Shown: piece by piece, positions 34,946 through 46,689 of the stretch | How the letters are laid out: each line of letters begins with the position of its first letter | Position numbering within the stretch: position 1 is the first letter of the stretch | DNA from: Coccinella septempunctata | Lineage: Eukaryota; Arthropoda; Insecta; Coleoptera; Coccinellidae | Length of the DNA stretch: 64,000 bases | Direction: 5' to 3' | Assembly (NCBI RefSeq): GCF_907165205.1 | Contig: NC_058190.1 | Coordinates: forward strand, 33,507,345 to 33,571,344 | Translations under genes and position numbers: made by a program | Notes under the pieces: generated by a model | What the model saw: only the letters and a program-made list of their open reading frames with translations | Told to the model about the DNA's origin: nothing | Database searches by the model: none

Positions 34946-36151
34946 ATCCACTGGTTTGTATTGTTCGTGTTCGCTTGAATTTACCTACATATTATTTCGT
35001 TTTTCTTATTTGATGGTTATCAGATGATTAACACTGAATGTCATCCGTCCAGTTCGTTTTCCTTGACGTATTTTATTTCGTACAAGTTATTCAACCGTAT
35101 ATAATGTCTTTTATTATTTCATCCTCGTTGTTTTTAATTTTCGAATTGACAATAGAGACCAACTGGTAATGTGAGTAGCTTCTAATTGTTATTTGTATAT
35201 ATGTGATAATTTCAAAGATATTTTTGATCATATTTATTACTTTGTTAGTCTGATTAATGTTCTTATTCAATAATTGTTATATGTGTCCTGTTTCGAGACT
35301 TCTATTCTCTATTCCTTTGAATTTTTACTTGTTTTTACTATAAAGTTTGTCATTTATTTTAGAGCCCTGAAGATGATTTTAAAATAAAATCGAAACGTCG
35401 GAATTTTGTCTAATTGAGTCTCTGAAATTTCGACCGAAAAGAAACCTCTAATCACTAATACATATCTAAAAATAATGTTTTGTCGATATTCGAAGGAAAA
35501 TATATGGATACCTATTTTATGTATGTTGAAGTTCGTGTCTCGATACTTGAAATCATTATTTTGACCACTTACACTAAAGCTTTTTCCATGAAAATGGGAG
35601 TGTGTGACCGCCAAATACATTTTCATACCTATGGAGCAACAACATGACTCTATAGTTGAATTTTCATGATATTAAAATATATATGTACCAAATTTTTATG
35701 GACACCGAATATCATCCACTCTAATTAAATATGTAATGTCCTTATGATTAATTTTCAATATTCTGGCGGAAACAATTTTCTCCCATTTTGTCCTTGTTGA
35801 CGACGTCCCTGATGATGGCTCGTTTTGTTTTCGTCCGGACGATGTTTTTCATGTTGCTGTAACTCGAAACAATATTTTCTCATGTAACACAATTTTCGAA
35901 TGAATATATTAAGAATATTTTCCCGAATTTTCATGGTTTCAAAGCAGTGTCGAATGGAAAACAATATCAAAAACAGGGTATTTTCAATGGTGAGTCTGTT
36001 TTTGACCTAAGCTAGAGTTCCTAAAATTAAGTCATTTCACCAAAAATCCTCTAAGAGTCTAATATACATAGACTCCGAAACGTAACGAAGGTTCATCATT
36101 TTGTAGTTCCATTTTCCGTTCCTTGTCAGGAAACAACTTTTTCCATCTGAT
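34946..36151. other. Gene-free stretch; Penelope-type 3' tail with hammerhead-like block at 35367-35400
   Basis: 35367-35400 reads CTGAAGA, the hairpin GATTTTA-AAA-TAAAATC, then GAAACGTC. It lies about 420 bases after the Penelope coding relic, where such tails are expected. Between 35430 and 36150 I see no gene; the 71-codon minus frame 35755-35970 is not recognised. Confidence 0.5.
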
Positions 36152-36290
36152 TTGCTCCTGACAAATTAGTGAAAGAATTTACACAGGAGCAAATCGATTA
36201 TTTCAATTTTCTAATGGATTTTGTTTCAGAGACTGGAAGTGAAAACCCCAAAAAATTTCAGAAGATGATAATGGTTTTGTTGACCTCTCG
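36152..36290 (+). repeat. Coding-like dispersed repeat P, copy 1
   Basis: Matches 46690-46800: CAAATCGATTATTT, GATTTTGTTTCAGAGACTGG, AGTGAAAACC, TTTCAGAAG. In the first copy the frame reads KEFTQEQIDYFNFLMDFVSE, TGSENPKKFQKMI, which looks like real protein but is not a family I can name. The second copy is frameshifted. Probably a transposon relic. Confidence 0.55.
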
Positions 36291-36584
36291 CCTTTTGAGT
36301 GCCTTTTTGATTGACACATGTGTTGTGTTGCCAAAGGCCCAGATATATCTACGAAGGCACATTTTGAGATTTCCGTGTTATTCAGAGTTCTTTGCGGAGC
36401 TTTTTGGGTGAAGTTTGTGATTTCTTCGGCATTGTTCTAATGTTTTGTTGTAGTGCTTCTATATCAGTTGTGGTCTCAATTGTGGTCCAAGAAATTATGC
36501 CAAATGTAAAACTTAGTGCTGAGCGGGGGACTTATTGATGGCTTTAATTGAATTCTTGCTATTAGGAGGGAATTAATTCCATTC

Positions 36585-36905
36585 ATATCTGAATGACATT
36601 TTTCTCTCGTTTGACTTCCCATTGATATGTGGTTTTAAAGGATATTTGACGAAAAATGTAGTTAATTGGCAAAGAGAACTATATTATATTCGAAAACGAA
36701 AAAGATAACTATTTTCCACAATTTTCCGGACAAAAATTAATTAGGTCTTGCACTTCATTTCAAGAACTTTGAAAAAAACAATCAAATAAAAATGAACAAG
36801 AGAACCAGCATAATAAATCTTCGAAATTGAAATTCTCCATTTTTTGTGTGTATTGTGTTTAGTATCCTATTGATTTTTTCCTTCAATCAGTGAAAACTCC
36901 GTATT
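36585..36905. repeat. Dispersed repeat Q, copy 2
   Basis: Collinear with 22655-22980. Adjacent to copy 2 of retroelement V, whose 3' end begins right after it. Confidence 0.75.
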
Positions 36906-36914
36906 GTGTAAAGC

Positions 36915-37793
36915 GTCGGAGAAAGACGTTTTCATTAATTAATTTTTGTATCCCGTTACCGAGAATAAATCTACAAAAAACTCATAAACAAAGCTATCGT
37001 TGCGATCAAACTTATAATTTCTGGAGGCTACTTGCGACTCTATGCCCTCCTGTGACTGACCCACAGATCCTTCCACACTCCAGGCATGGATAGTCACCAA
37101 CCAGATCTGGCTGCCGCTGTATTCTTCTCGAGTCTTCATCATATGGGCCAGAGACCTCCACTGTGATCTATATAATGCTAGTTGTTCCCAGTTATGAATA
37201 GCATTAACTGATTTTAGGGATTGATGCAGTATACCCTTAAACCACTTAAACCACTTGTATTGGCCTCCTGGTTTTCGAGCTCCCTCTGTGAATTCGACAT
37301 ACAGAGGTGTTTTGGGGAGTCTTGTGTGTTGCATCCTCAGAATGTGACCGCTCCAACTGAGTCGGGCCCTCGTTACTTGACTCTCAATTGTTATACAACT
37401 CGCGCGCTGCAAGACCGCATTTGAAACTTTGTGGAACCATCTGAATGGCATTATTTGTCTTAGATGACGTTGTTGCGTTTGTTCAAGCTGTTTAATATTT
37501 CGCCTGTAAGGCGTCCAGCTTTTGCTTTCGAAAAGAAGCGTTAGGAGGACCACTGCTTCGTAAACAGCTGTCTTGGTCGTCAGATTGATGTCGTGATTCT
37601 GAAACACTCTGTCCTTTACCTTCCAGAATGCCCGTGATGCCGAATTGATATGGTTGTGTATTTACGTGTCTAGGTTAGCTCTAGTAGGTACCTATTTATG
37701 AAGCTTCCCAAGTATTTGAACTGCTCGACCTGTTCTAGAGTTTCATCCTACAGGCTGATATATGTTTGAAGGCTTTCTGGCGGAATAGTCACG
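36915..37793 (-). pseudogene. Zinc-finger-ended non-LTR retrotransposon, family V, copy 2 (5'-truncated)
   Basis: On the minus strand from about 37793: EQVEQFKYLGSFIN, then FQNHDINLTTKTAVYEAVVL, KSWTPYRRNIKQLEQTQQRH, RWFHKVSN, TRARLSWSGHILRMQH, KPGGQYKWFK, and a damaged C-terminus. The element's 3' non-coding tail (complement of CCCGTTACCGAGAATAAATC at about 36952-36971) ends in an ATTA/ATGA-type microsatellite at 36929-36945. Compared with copy 3, the C2H2 end is disrupted by stops and frame changes. Only the thumb and post-polymerase part is present. Confidence 0.85.
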
Positions 37794-38744
37794 TGGTATA
37801 ATTACCTCTTAAGGCTATTTTTTGATATTGGTTTTGATTTATTCTGCTTGAAGTTTCTGTTAATTCTTTTTTCATCGGTTTTTGGTGGCGAGATATTTTT
37901 ATTTGTTATTAATATTATTGTTGTTATCAGTATATTGCGAAGGATATTTTTCTAGTGTCATGAAAATTTCTACCGCTACTGCGCAATAGTACTGGTTTCG
38001 AATCGGTTCAGGACTCGCACCACGAACGAAACATTATTGATGCTGCGGGCGAACCGATAAATTGGTGTTTATCACCTCGAGGACGAAAACCTCAGCTCAT
38101 ACAGGAATCTGTTGGTTCTAGGTTAAACACCCCTCAAACAGGCCGAACGCAGTTATACCTCGAGAAGCTGTAATTAGTTTGCATTTCCTCGTCTCGTTTG
38201 TAGCACGTTCATCTCGTTACCAGCCTCATATAATCGACGCTCAAGGGCGCAAAAAAGTCCGATGGAGCGTTTCGGAATTAACTATGGTGATTTTCCACTC
38301 TTTGCATCCATTGCACTCGGGAATATTTGCATTCCTGAAGGATAGGTAAGTCAAAGAGGGTAAACATTCGTCTGAATGTATGCACGTTCGGTTGGATTAC
38401 TATTCGTTCGCCGCCTTTGATGGAAATCCACCTTTCGATTTGGCGCCGACTGCACGTCTTTTTTCGCCATTTCGAATGCGAAACTCATGTTGATAACTAA
38501 CGAGTTCGCGCTAATGGGTTTTGCGGCTGAAAAACTGCTCGCGTATAGCGAACGTTAAAGCGTTATTCTGATACGTTATCCACCCTATTTTGTGATCGGT
38601 ACAATACATACGACGATAAATTTCATTTTTCGATTCAGTATCGCGGCACATGGGCATGCCGAAAGTGCGTTTGCGGTTTTCATTTTGGTCCTGATCAGAA
38701 TAATTCAAACCGCATACTATTCGCACTAGTCAATAATAAAATTC
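37794..38744. other. Gene-free stretch; 38020-38520 possibly conserved non-coding
   Basis: 38020-38520 has noticeably higher GC than its neighbours and no repeat match in the window; a candidate regulatory block by composition only. The 71-codon minus frame 38511-38726 is not recognised. Confidence 0.35.
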
Positions 38745-38928
38745 TTCAGTTCCCGGAATTTCCATGTCTAATATCCGCACCTTATCCTCTGAGCTGCTAG
38801 CGATAAGTGAACAGTCGTCTGCATATTGAAGTTTAGTGATGAACTTGGTACGGGTTTTTGCTCTGAAACGCTTCAGGTTAAACAGGCCTACATCAAATCT
38901 GAATCTCATCCCAACACCTATGAACATA
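38745..38928 (-). pseudogene. Inverted 5' segment of family V copy 3, with the polymerase YADD box
   Basis: The minus strand reads GMRFRFDVGLFNLKRFRAKT, then LQYADDCSLIASSSEDKVRI. Y-A-D-D is the catalytic box of the reverse transcriptase. This segment should directly precede YEALGLRLNIDKTK, which begins at about 38929 on the plus strand. So the 5' part is inverted and joined head-to-head with the 3' part, with the joint at 38920-38930, as left by twin priming. The left boundary is near 38745-38765. Confidence 0.85.
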
Positions 38929-39715
38929 TATACGAGGCTTTAGGCCTTAGACTCAATATCGACAAAACCAAAATCCTGGTAAGTCCGCCAGAAAGCCTAC
39001 AAACACATATCAGTATGGAGAATGATACTATAGAACAGGTCGAGCAGTTCAAATACTTGGGAAGCTTCATAAATGCTAGGGCTAACCTAAACACGGAAAT
39101 ACAAAACCGTATCAACTCGGCATCACGGGCATTCTGGAAGCTAAATGACAGAGTGTTTCAAAATCACGACCTCAATCTGAAGACCAAGACAGCTGTTTAC
39201 AAAGCATTGGTCCTCCCAAGTCCCAACGCTTCTTTACGGAAGCGAAAGCTGGACGCCCCACAGGCGACATATTGAACAGCTTGAACAAACGCAACAACGT
39301 CATCTAGAACAGATAATGCACATCAGATGGTTCCACAAAGTTTCGAATGCAGAAGTCTTGCAACGCGAGAGTGAGAGTATAAAAATCAGTTAATGCCAAT
39401 CATAACTGGGAACAACTAGCGTTAGACAGGTCACAGTGGAGGTCTTTGGTACACAGTTATAATGGAGACTCGAGAAGGATACAGCGGCGGCCAGATCTGG
39501 TTGGTGACTATCCATGCCCGCATTGTGGTAGGATCTGTATGTCACGGTTGGGTCTCTACTGTCACAGGAGAGCACACAGTCGCAATTAGCCCTGAAAAAT
39601 TATAAGTCTGTTCGCACTTTTTTCTTTTCTTTTTCTTTTTATTTCTTCCCTTTTTTGGTCTTTTTGTAGATTCATTCCCGGCAACGGGATACAGCAATGA
39701 ATGAATGAATGAACG
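38929..39715 (+). pseudogene. 3' segment of family V copy 3: thumb, post-polymerase region and C2H2 end
   Basis: After YEALGLRLNIDKTKIL the frame continues with VEQFKYLGSFINARANLNTE, RVFQNHDLNLKTKTAVYKAL to 39275; after a frameshift the next frame has RRHIEQLEQTQQRHLEQIMH and RWFHKVSNAEVLQRE, then a deletion, then NWEQLALDRSQWRSL and the zinc finger CPHCGRICMSRLGLYCHRRA (C-x2-C-x12-H-x3-H). The 3' tail is pyrimidine-rich and ends with GGCAACGGGATACAGCAATG followed by ATGA repeats to 39715. It is the most complete C-terminus of the family here. Confidence 0.88.
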
Positions 39716-40863
39716 AATCCGGTAGGATAGACTTCAAAGAAAGACAGTGTAGCGAGTCGAGAGGTACTGTGTATGTATTTGAAACCACAGCTCCAACCCA
39801 CCCTGTCGTGGCCCTTCTCTCTCTATTGTTATCAGTGCTAGGTGGTGTGAAAGCCCGTGAGACAATGAAAACAAGAAAGGAATGTTCCTGCTGTGAGTAA
39901 GATTCTTTGCTGGTGTGCAAACACGAAGCACGTCAAAAAACGCCTTCCATAGCTGTGCTTTTTTTCCTGACCTGCGAATCTGTTACTTTTGAAGATGACT
40001 TCCGATGAGTGAAAGTCTTGGTTCTGGCTGGCAAACGATATATCCAGGGTGGTAATATCCAGGGTACAATCGAGATCAAATTCCCTTTTCTTTCCTTTCA
40101 ATTCATTCGGTAGAGTCTCCACCTTCTCATTGCCATCTGTATATCACACCGAGAGAATCTTTTAGATGTGTAAAGTACACTGCTTGCCAATGCCTCTTAT
40201 GGCACTCTTTCATTTGACTGATACTAGTTTATATTCCTATAGAGTTGTGTAATAGAAATTGTTGTTGTTTTATTTCAAAACATCGAATAAATTTGTCAAC
40301 TCGGATTTTGATTCTCAATAGTTATCGCTAACATCCTAGATAACAAAGAACTTGAAGCCACCAGGTTTGCCTTTTTCCCTCTGAAGAAGAGCTGCCGATT
40401 GAGAGCATGAAAAAACCGTTACAAAATGCTCTAAAAAGAAGAAAATTGACTTCGAATTGAATCGAACCCATCTATGAAAGAAGAGATGAAAACTTGTCGC
40501 TAGAATCGAGATTTAAATGACATTTCTTATTTAGAAATTTCGACTATACCACCACACTATACAGGCTGAGTCAAGAGTGCTAAGAAATTTTGGGCTAAGA
40601 GAAAGGATTGGTGGTTTATGGGAATATTTCATGTCTGAAAGAGATTTTGGTATAAAATACTTCCAGAAAATGAAGACTACCCACTTGATTATCAAACACA
40701 CAAAAAATTTTGAGAGAATGCCATTTTCGATTCAACAGTAGAGTGATCAGAAAATTTTTTGAACATTTGAAAACTCTTCAGGAATTCAATTAAAAAAAAA
40801 CATATTTATCTCGAACGGTTATCATGATGATCTCTGGCATTGAGTACACATTCAATACTCAAT
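39716..40863. other. Gene-free stretch
   Basis: Several overlapping short frames (39586-40122) arise from a GC-richer patch; none is recognised. A transposon-like terminus ACAGGCTGAGTCAAGAGTG lies at 40561 without a partner. Confidence 0.35.
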
Positions 40864-40997
40864 CGACCAGTTGCAAGAAAATCCGTTAAAATTCAATGCT
40901 CCATTAAAAATTTAATCCTCTATTATACCCTTCAGTCATGACAGTTTTAAATTTTAATAGGGCATTAAAGCTTAATGGACGTTTCTGCAACTGGACC
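40864..40997. mobile_element. MITE (134 bp) with diverged inverted ends
   Basis: CGACCAGTTGCAAGAAAATC on the left and the complement GGTCCAGTTGCAGAAACGTC on the right, each followed by related (C)ATTAA-rich arms of about 50 bases. CAAT is found outside on both sides (40860-40863 and 40997-41000 region), a possible short duplication. Confidence 0.55.
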
Positions 40998-42576
40998 AAT
41001 GTATCTAGTTGAAACCATTATAACCATTAAATTTTCCAGAAAAAAGGACCTTCCTCAATGGATACATATGAATTTTGACAAGTTGGGTGTTTCGAAATCA
41101 GAAGTTCGTGTAGATTCAGATATGATCTTGTTTATCTAATCAATAAGTCAGAGGAAGAGCTGCAGATTCTTTCATGGTTTTCTTGCAGAACTGTCTCTCT
41201 TTATTGTATAAATTATTCTACTGAATGACACGCAAAATAGAGTTTTAATCAAAGGAAGGATTTTCAAGCGGAAATTATTCATAAATACTCAAATACTAGA
41301 TTCATCTTCTTTTCTTACCTAATGAAATTATTTCTGAGGAACTTAAGGGTTTCATTCCAAAACGGCCCTAGGTTTCAATGCGGAATATAATTGTTCAACT
41401 CAATTACTACTGAAAATATTGCCGCTCCAATCCCCGAGCTGGCTCTTAATTAGAGAGCTCCATAGCTCAATAATCTGATGAAGCATATTCTCTGTTGAAA
41501 TATCTTCTCAGAAGAGATTTGTGAACGTCACTTATTCATTTAATGCTCAATAATTAGCGATGATGAAGTTGAAATGAAACGTTCTGTCCAAGGACCATCT
41601 CATAATATTTCAGTAGATATTCCTAGAAAAAGTTTTAATTACTTAACGGAATTTCTCTAGAGATTGATGGAAGAATATCTGAGGGAAATGCTCTTGCTAA
41701 ATTAAATGAGCTATGATTAAGTTCTGAGCTGTTCAGAATTCGCTCGGCATAGTTCCAATATTAAGTCAACATAATGTCAACGATGAATTTACCATAATAA
41801 ATGCGGACTTATTCATGATATAATTTTCTACTCGAAGTCCTTCGAACGTTCGCAATCTTCAAGTGTGTTACCATTTTTAGTGATATTGAGGACTGAAAGA
41901 ATCGAGTCAAAGTCAAAGTAAACATATTTATAAAATTCGCAAGAGTTCAGAAAATGAAGGAGGAACAAAATTTTTCGAATAGAAATGCGATCTTTTCATA
42001 ACGAATTATCAGATTATGGATCTGAAAGTGAAAAACGTTGTTTTATCTTTCAAAACATTCGTACAGTTCACTGGATTAAAGTATCGAATTTTCAGTAATC
42101 CTCACATATGATATTTACCTGCATAAACAGGGTGCTCCACGGAGGATGTTTATAGAGAACTAATCAAAATTTTGTACATATTGGGGTTTTCGAATATGAA
42201 TTTCCTCCTGAGAATATTTTCTAGGCTACGAAGGCTTCCAGTTATAGTGGAAATAGCCTAATATTTTCTTATTTCAAATGGCACACCCCTTGCATCGTTA
42301 GATTGTTTTTTAAATGGCAATTTCAACAGTTAGCTATACCTTGCAGAAGAAGTCAATGGTTTGTGAGTTATTGAGATTTTTGTGAAGGAAATGGAGAAAA
42401 CAGGAGGTCACAATTTTTCAAATATGTATTTCTGCTGGATACGTTTTTTTTCGAAATAATTTTTACTATTTCTTATTCTTCCATTATTTAGAATAGGGGG
42501 GCTGAACTACAACTTTTTCATCCCAACGAGATACAGGAAAATGTATGGCACATTACGTCATTTTTCGAGAAACCAA
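40998..42576. other. Gene-free stretch
   Basis: AT-rich. An ACAGGGTGCTCCACGGAGG motif at 42128 resembles a transposon terminus, but its partner is not visible. No genes. Confidence 0.4.
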
Positions 42577-43125
42577 TAATGCCATCAACTGCATTCCCCT
42601 ATCATCTTTTGTTTTCTAGTTATAGGCCAAAATTAAAATTTCAACTTTGGTCATTATCTCCGTTTCTGTTTGTGCCAGGATGTTTAAATAAAAACATTAT
42701 GGAGACACATTTTCAATAGCAATCAAGTAGCGTACTATGATTTTTTCCAACAGGTATTTGCTGAGCTATAACATAAAGATGTGTTTTTCATTATTAGAAT
42801 AGTACCTAGTTCAAAATAACTAAGAAAGATTGAGGGCGATGTATGATATATTTTTGAAGCGTTAAAAAAAATGGCGATTCTTTCGTCATTTTAAACTACC
42901 GTTTTCATACGAAGAAACACAACTAGCTCAGCAAATGAACCTCTTGCAAAAAATCATAGTACTTAATTGCTATCAAAAAAGTGTCTCCATAATGTTTTTA
43001 TTTCAACATCCTAGCACAAATAGAAACGATAAAGATAATGGCCAAAGTTGAAAACGCACAAACTTCAATTTTGGCCTATAACTCGAAACAAAAGAAGATA
43101 GTGGAATGCAGCTGATGGCATTCTA
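42577..43125. repeat. MITE family M, copy 3: arms of about 200 bp around a 150-bp spacer
   Basis: Left arm 42577-42775 and right arm 42925-43125 are inverted complements, sharing ATAAAAACATTATGGAGACA, TATTTGCTGAGCTA-type ends near the loop and ATCTTTTGTTT outside. The outer ACAGGGTGG terminus seen in copy 1 is missing. Related text flanks the nested element at 11671-12615. Confidence 0.8.
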
Positions 43126-43172
43126 AGTTTCTATATATTTTATTTTATTTATTTTATTTATATAAAGTAGGT

Positions 43173-43530
43173 ATGTCAAAGAACCGTCCGTATGTCACTG
43201 AAAAGACAAGGCTACATATCAAGAATACCAAAAAAATTCCTTTAATGCCACCCCTACAAAAAAAAACGAAAAATAGAATTTTGTCAACGTTAGATAATTT
43301 CAATAATGTCTTTATATCTGATGAAAGTTGTCTCCAAGTTGATGGAAATCACTTAAAAAGTATCAAAACAACCTGTTACCCTTCAAATCTCTTAATTTTC
43401 AACCAAAATAATGGTTTGGGGAGCAATATCTTAGGTTAGTGCTACGCCTATCTGTATAATTGATGGAAACAATAGGGAAAAGTATCGTGGCATTCTAAAG
43501 AGAGTTGAAGTGCGCACAGTACGTTAGCCT
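43173..43530 (+). pseudogene. Decayed Tc1/mariner-superfamily transposase piece
   Basis: The frame 43173-43439 contains FNNVFISDESCLQVDG, like the second catalytic block of Tc1-like transposases (W-x-x-V-I/F-F-S/T-DES), followed after a frame change by TPICIIDGNNREKYRGILKR, like the family's G-x-x-P-x-x-x-I-D-G-x-x-x...Y-x-x-I-L region. The third catalytic residue region is not found and no terminal repeats were seen. Confidence 0.45.
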
Positions 43531-45110
43531 GAACGTAGACGTTAACGTGAGAAATTTGAGTGGTACCATGTATACGTCAGACTTTAAACCTAACCTATTA
43601 ATTTCTATTATATGTGTATTTGTTTTTGTGGTTTCACGTGTAAAGAATAAAACATATTAGATTCATTGGCATTATTGTGGAAATAGGTACTTAACAACTT
43701 GAGTATTCTAACTTGAAAGATGAAACCGTTGGGATATTCTAGGTACATATACCTTTCATGAGACCTTTCATGGGCTATTATATTGAGCCTCTATTGGAAT
43801 ATGTGTAGAATTGATTTTCTAATGATTTAGTCCTACACATGATAAAGAAAATTTCCACTTGGAAGTTTTTTATCAATGAAATGGCGACAGTGTTGCTTAG
43901 AAACATGAGAATCAGACTAGAGTTTCAGCCATTTCATACTGAATGTAATCTGATAACAAAGTTATTATAACGACTAAGTCCATGGACGTTCCGACGATAA
44001 ATGAACACGAAGTGTGCTGTTAGGGTAACTCAAAAGTAGTAGTCGCAGAGGTCTGTAAAATATTCTAGGAAGAATGTCTATTGTCGAAAATCCCAACATG
44101 CAAATTTTCAGCAAAAAATTATGATCAGTTCTCGATAAACTTTTAATAGGACATCGCGCTAAACCACTCTTCATACACTGGTGTCCTGAGTCTTCTTCTG
44201 TCAGGTTAGAGTGCCCACATTTCTATCGATTTCACGGTGTCCTCGTGATAATTCAGATTACAGACGATTCAGCCTATTTTATCAAGGATATTTCGTCATC
44301 CTGAAAGTTCTGTAAGGGTGATTTTGGTAAAATTATTCTGTTATTCATTGAAAATAACCCTTGGGAAACTGGAAGGGTTTCGACTTCATTCGGCAAATTA
44401 AGTCTGAATACGGCTTCTTAGAAATTGAATCTCCCTAGTGACAACAACCAATACGCCCCTAACGAGCCTTCGCGAACAAGATCAGGATATCCCCCTAAAT
44501 CATCCAGTTCAAGGCGTTCTTCACCCGTTACCGACCATAATAAACATCTTCCAAATCATTATTTCGAAAAACCTAGATGTGCTCCCCATAATGATAATTA
44601 TCCTCGTGAAAATCACACACCAAACATTCGCATCCCTCTCATATAAAATAACCACTTTTCACCGTTAACCGATTCAGAAAGTCGTGTTAGTTTTGTGTTG
44701 CGGTTTATGTAATTACTTTAATGGCTACACAACAGTACAGTAGCCGAGCGGACGGAAGGGGGAGGTCTTTGAAATAACGCCGCCGAGACTTTTATGCGCC
44801 AATGAAAATATAAGATTCCTCGGAATCTCGAACTATAGCTTTGATTCTCGATGTTTTTATGAGCCCGCGGAAATTTAATTCTCGAGTTATATTTGCGCCG
44901 CTTTTTGCGGTTTTATTGCAGTCGTTGTGTAATCGCCGCACGGGGATTACGGAGTGTTCGCATGATCGTTTTTAATCTCGTTCAATTCCTGGAGAATTTT
45001 CGGAAGGGTGAACTTAAAAGCTCTCTAGCAATTTGGACCTATGGTTTGAGGGGTTAATCAAGATTTTTAAAGTTGTATTGTCAGAAACATTCGCATCGTC
45101 ATTCATGTAC
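43531..45110. other. Gene-free stretch; 44690-45010 possibly conserved non-coding
   Basis: The block 44690-45010 is GC-richer (GCGCCGCTTTTTGCGG, CGCCGCACGGGGATTACGG), repeat-free within the window and not open in any frame. That is the look of insect conserved non-coding DNA. Two frames over 44425-44668 are not recognised. Confidence 0.35.
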
Positions 45111-45129
45111 CTACTATATAACTTGCGAT

Positions 45130-45910
45130 CAACAAAAATTCGTCGTCAAGTAGGCTATGGAATTTTGAACGTCGATATTTCCTGTCTAAACGCTTGTGCT
45201 GCACTTTTTCGGCTTCGTGGTTATCATCTTGTTGATATAAAAGACACAAGGCACTACACTCAAAATTGCTCAATATCTCTCTGGTTTCACTTATAGATGA
45301 TTTCAATAGAGATGACAAATGGTGTGATAAATGCGGCGATATTACAGAAGATAACTTTAGTTTTACGATGAAATTGTAATTATTATGATGGTTGACAGAC
45401 AGAGAGTTCCCTTTTCTGCCCGCATGGTGTCGCCATTGACTGGGACAAAAAACTCCTGACATACCCGCGAGTCAGGCAACCCTTCTCGTTAGGACAAAAT
45501 ATTTATGGAGAATTAACATATAGTGTGATTCATTCATATTACTTTTCTAGAACTTTTTTACAAAAAAAAACATAAAACCACGTCCATTCAAGATTCATAT
45601 CTCTTGAGTGTGAAAATAGTAGACTTAGGTTAAAATTTTTACCAAGAATTTCTCATACTGCCTCAGCTTATTTGGATTCTTATTTTCTGACTCAATGAAA
45701 GAAAAGAACGTTGGGTAAAATTTACAGGTAAACTTTCCAAAACAGTGCCTTTCCACTTTCCATACAAAATTAAGATGTATAGGTTGATGTCATCCTTGAT
45801 TACATTTTAGGAACATGAAGTAATTCAAGGAAAGACATATTATGTTCAGTCTCGAAATATCAACCTTCAAAATTCCATCACCTAGTTGACGACGAATTTC
45901 TTTGAATGCA
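45130..45910. repeat. Inverted pair of a short repeat (about 65 bp arms, 45130-45195 and 45850-45910)
   Basis: Both arms contain AATTCGTCGTCAA-TAGG, TATGGAATTTTGAA and a GATATTTC block, in opposite orientation. Each reads in an open frame as RRQxGxGILxVDISxLN, so the similarity persists at protein level. The sequence between is unclassified. Confidence 0.6.
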
Positions 45911-45950
45911 CGTAATAAGGCGGGGTCTTTATAAATGATGTTATGTTTTA

Positions 45951-46185
45951 TTTTTGAACATGAAATTACTCGAAAATTACGCAATATAGATACGACAAAA
46001 TATAATATGTAGAACAATTTTATCTTACACACCGTTCAGACCGTTCAAATATTCATTAGATAACAACTCAGTTCCAAGAGTTGGGCTCTTTTAATTTTTG
46101 GTATTTTTATGGTACGTAATGGTCATAATGAGAAAACTAACGTGGGTGATATCTTCTGTTCCACAAAAAAATTATTTACTGTTTT
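45951..46185. repeat. MITE family R, copy 4 (internal fragment)
   Basis: Shares TTGAACATGAAATTACTCGA, TTCAAATATTCATTAGATA, GAGTTGGGCTCTTTTAAT, TTTTTATGGTACGTAATG and GGGTGATATCTTCTGTTCC with copies 2 and 3. Terminal repeats are lost. Confidence 0.75.
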
Positions 46186-46689
46186 CACATTTTTTCTCAT
46201 AAGATTACCAGGTACTCAACATGGTTGTCATCATATCCGATGTTTAACGATGCTAACAGATATATTTGAAAAAAAGACTAGAATGTTTGAATGTTTGAAG
46301 ATATTTCAGGTGGAAAGTTCATTGTTGAGTGTGAACCTCTAAAATACCATGGCGGTGAATCACATTCATCATTTATCTTATTTTGTCATGAAAATTAAAG
46401 TTGCGAATTTTTCCCAAAAAAAAAGTTTCAATAAGGGTGGCTATGTGATTTGTCACCTATCAAAATCTGTCACTTAGTCATCCTTCTTTAATACTCTTTG
46501 CCTATAGGATGTTTTCGAAGGCGAGGCGCTTTTTTATAGAAGGAAAAAGCCATGAATATATGTCACTTCACCAGAAATTGTGCCACCATAAATTATTCAA
46601 GATGACGGAGCTATAACCCTCGGAATTTCGACAAAATTTCAGTAAATTTCAACTACAAGACTGTGAAAGGTGACTTCTATCTGATTTTG
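46186..46689. other. Gene-free stretch
   Basis: AT-rich; no recognised feature. The 77-codon frame 46109-46342 overlaps the MITE fragment and is by chance. Confidence 0.4.

Noticed and set aside
39586..40122. Cluster of overlapping frames on both strands
   Set aside because: They sit in a less AT-rich patch plus the pyrimidine tail of a retroelement; no protein pattern.
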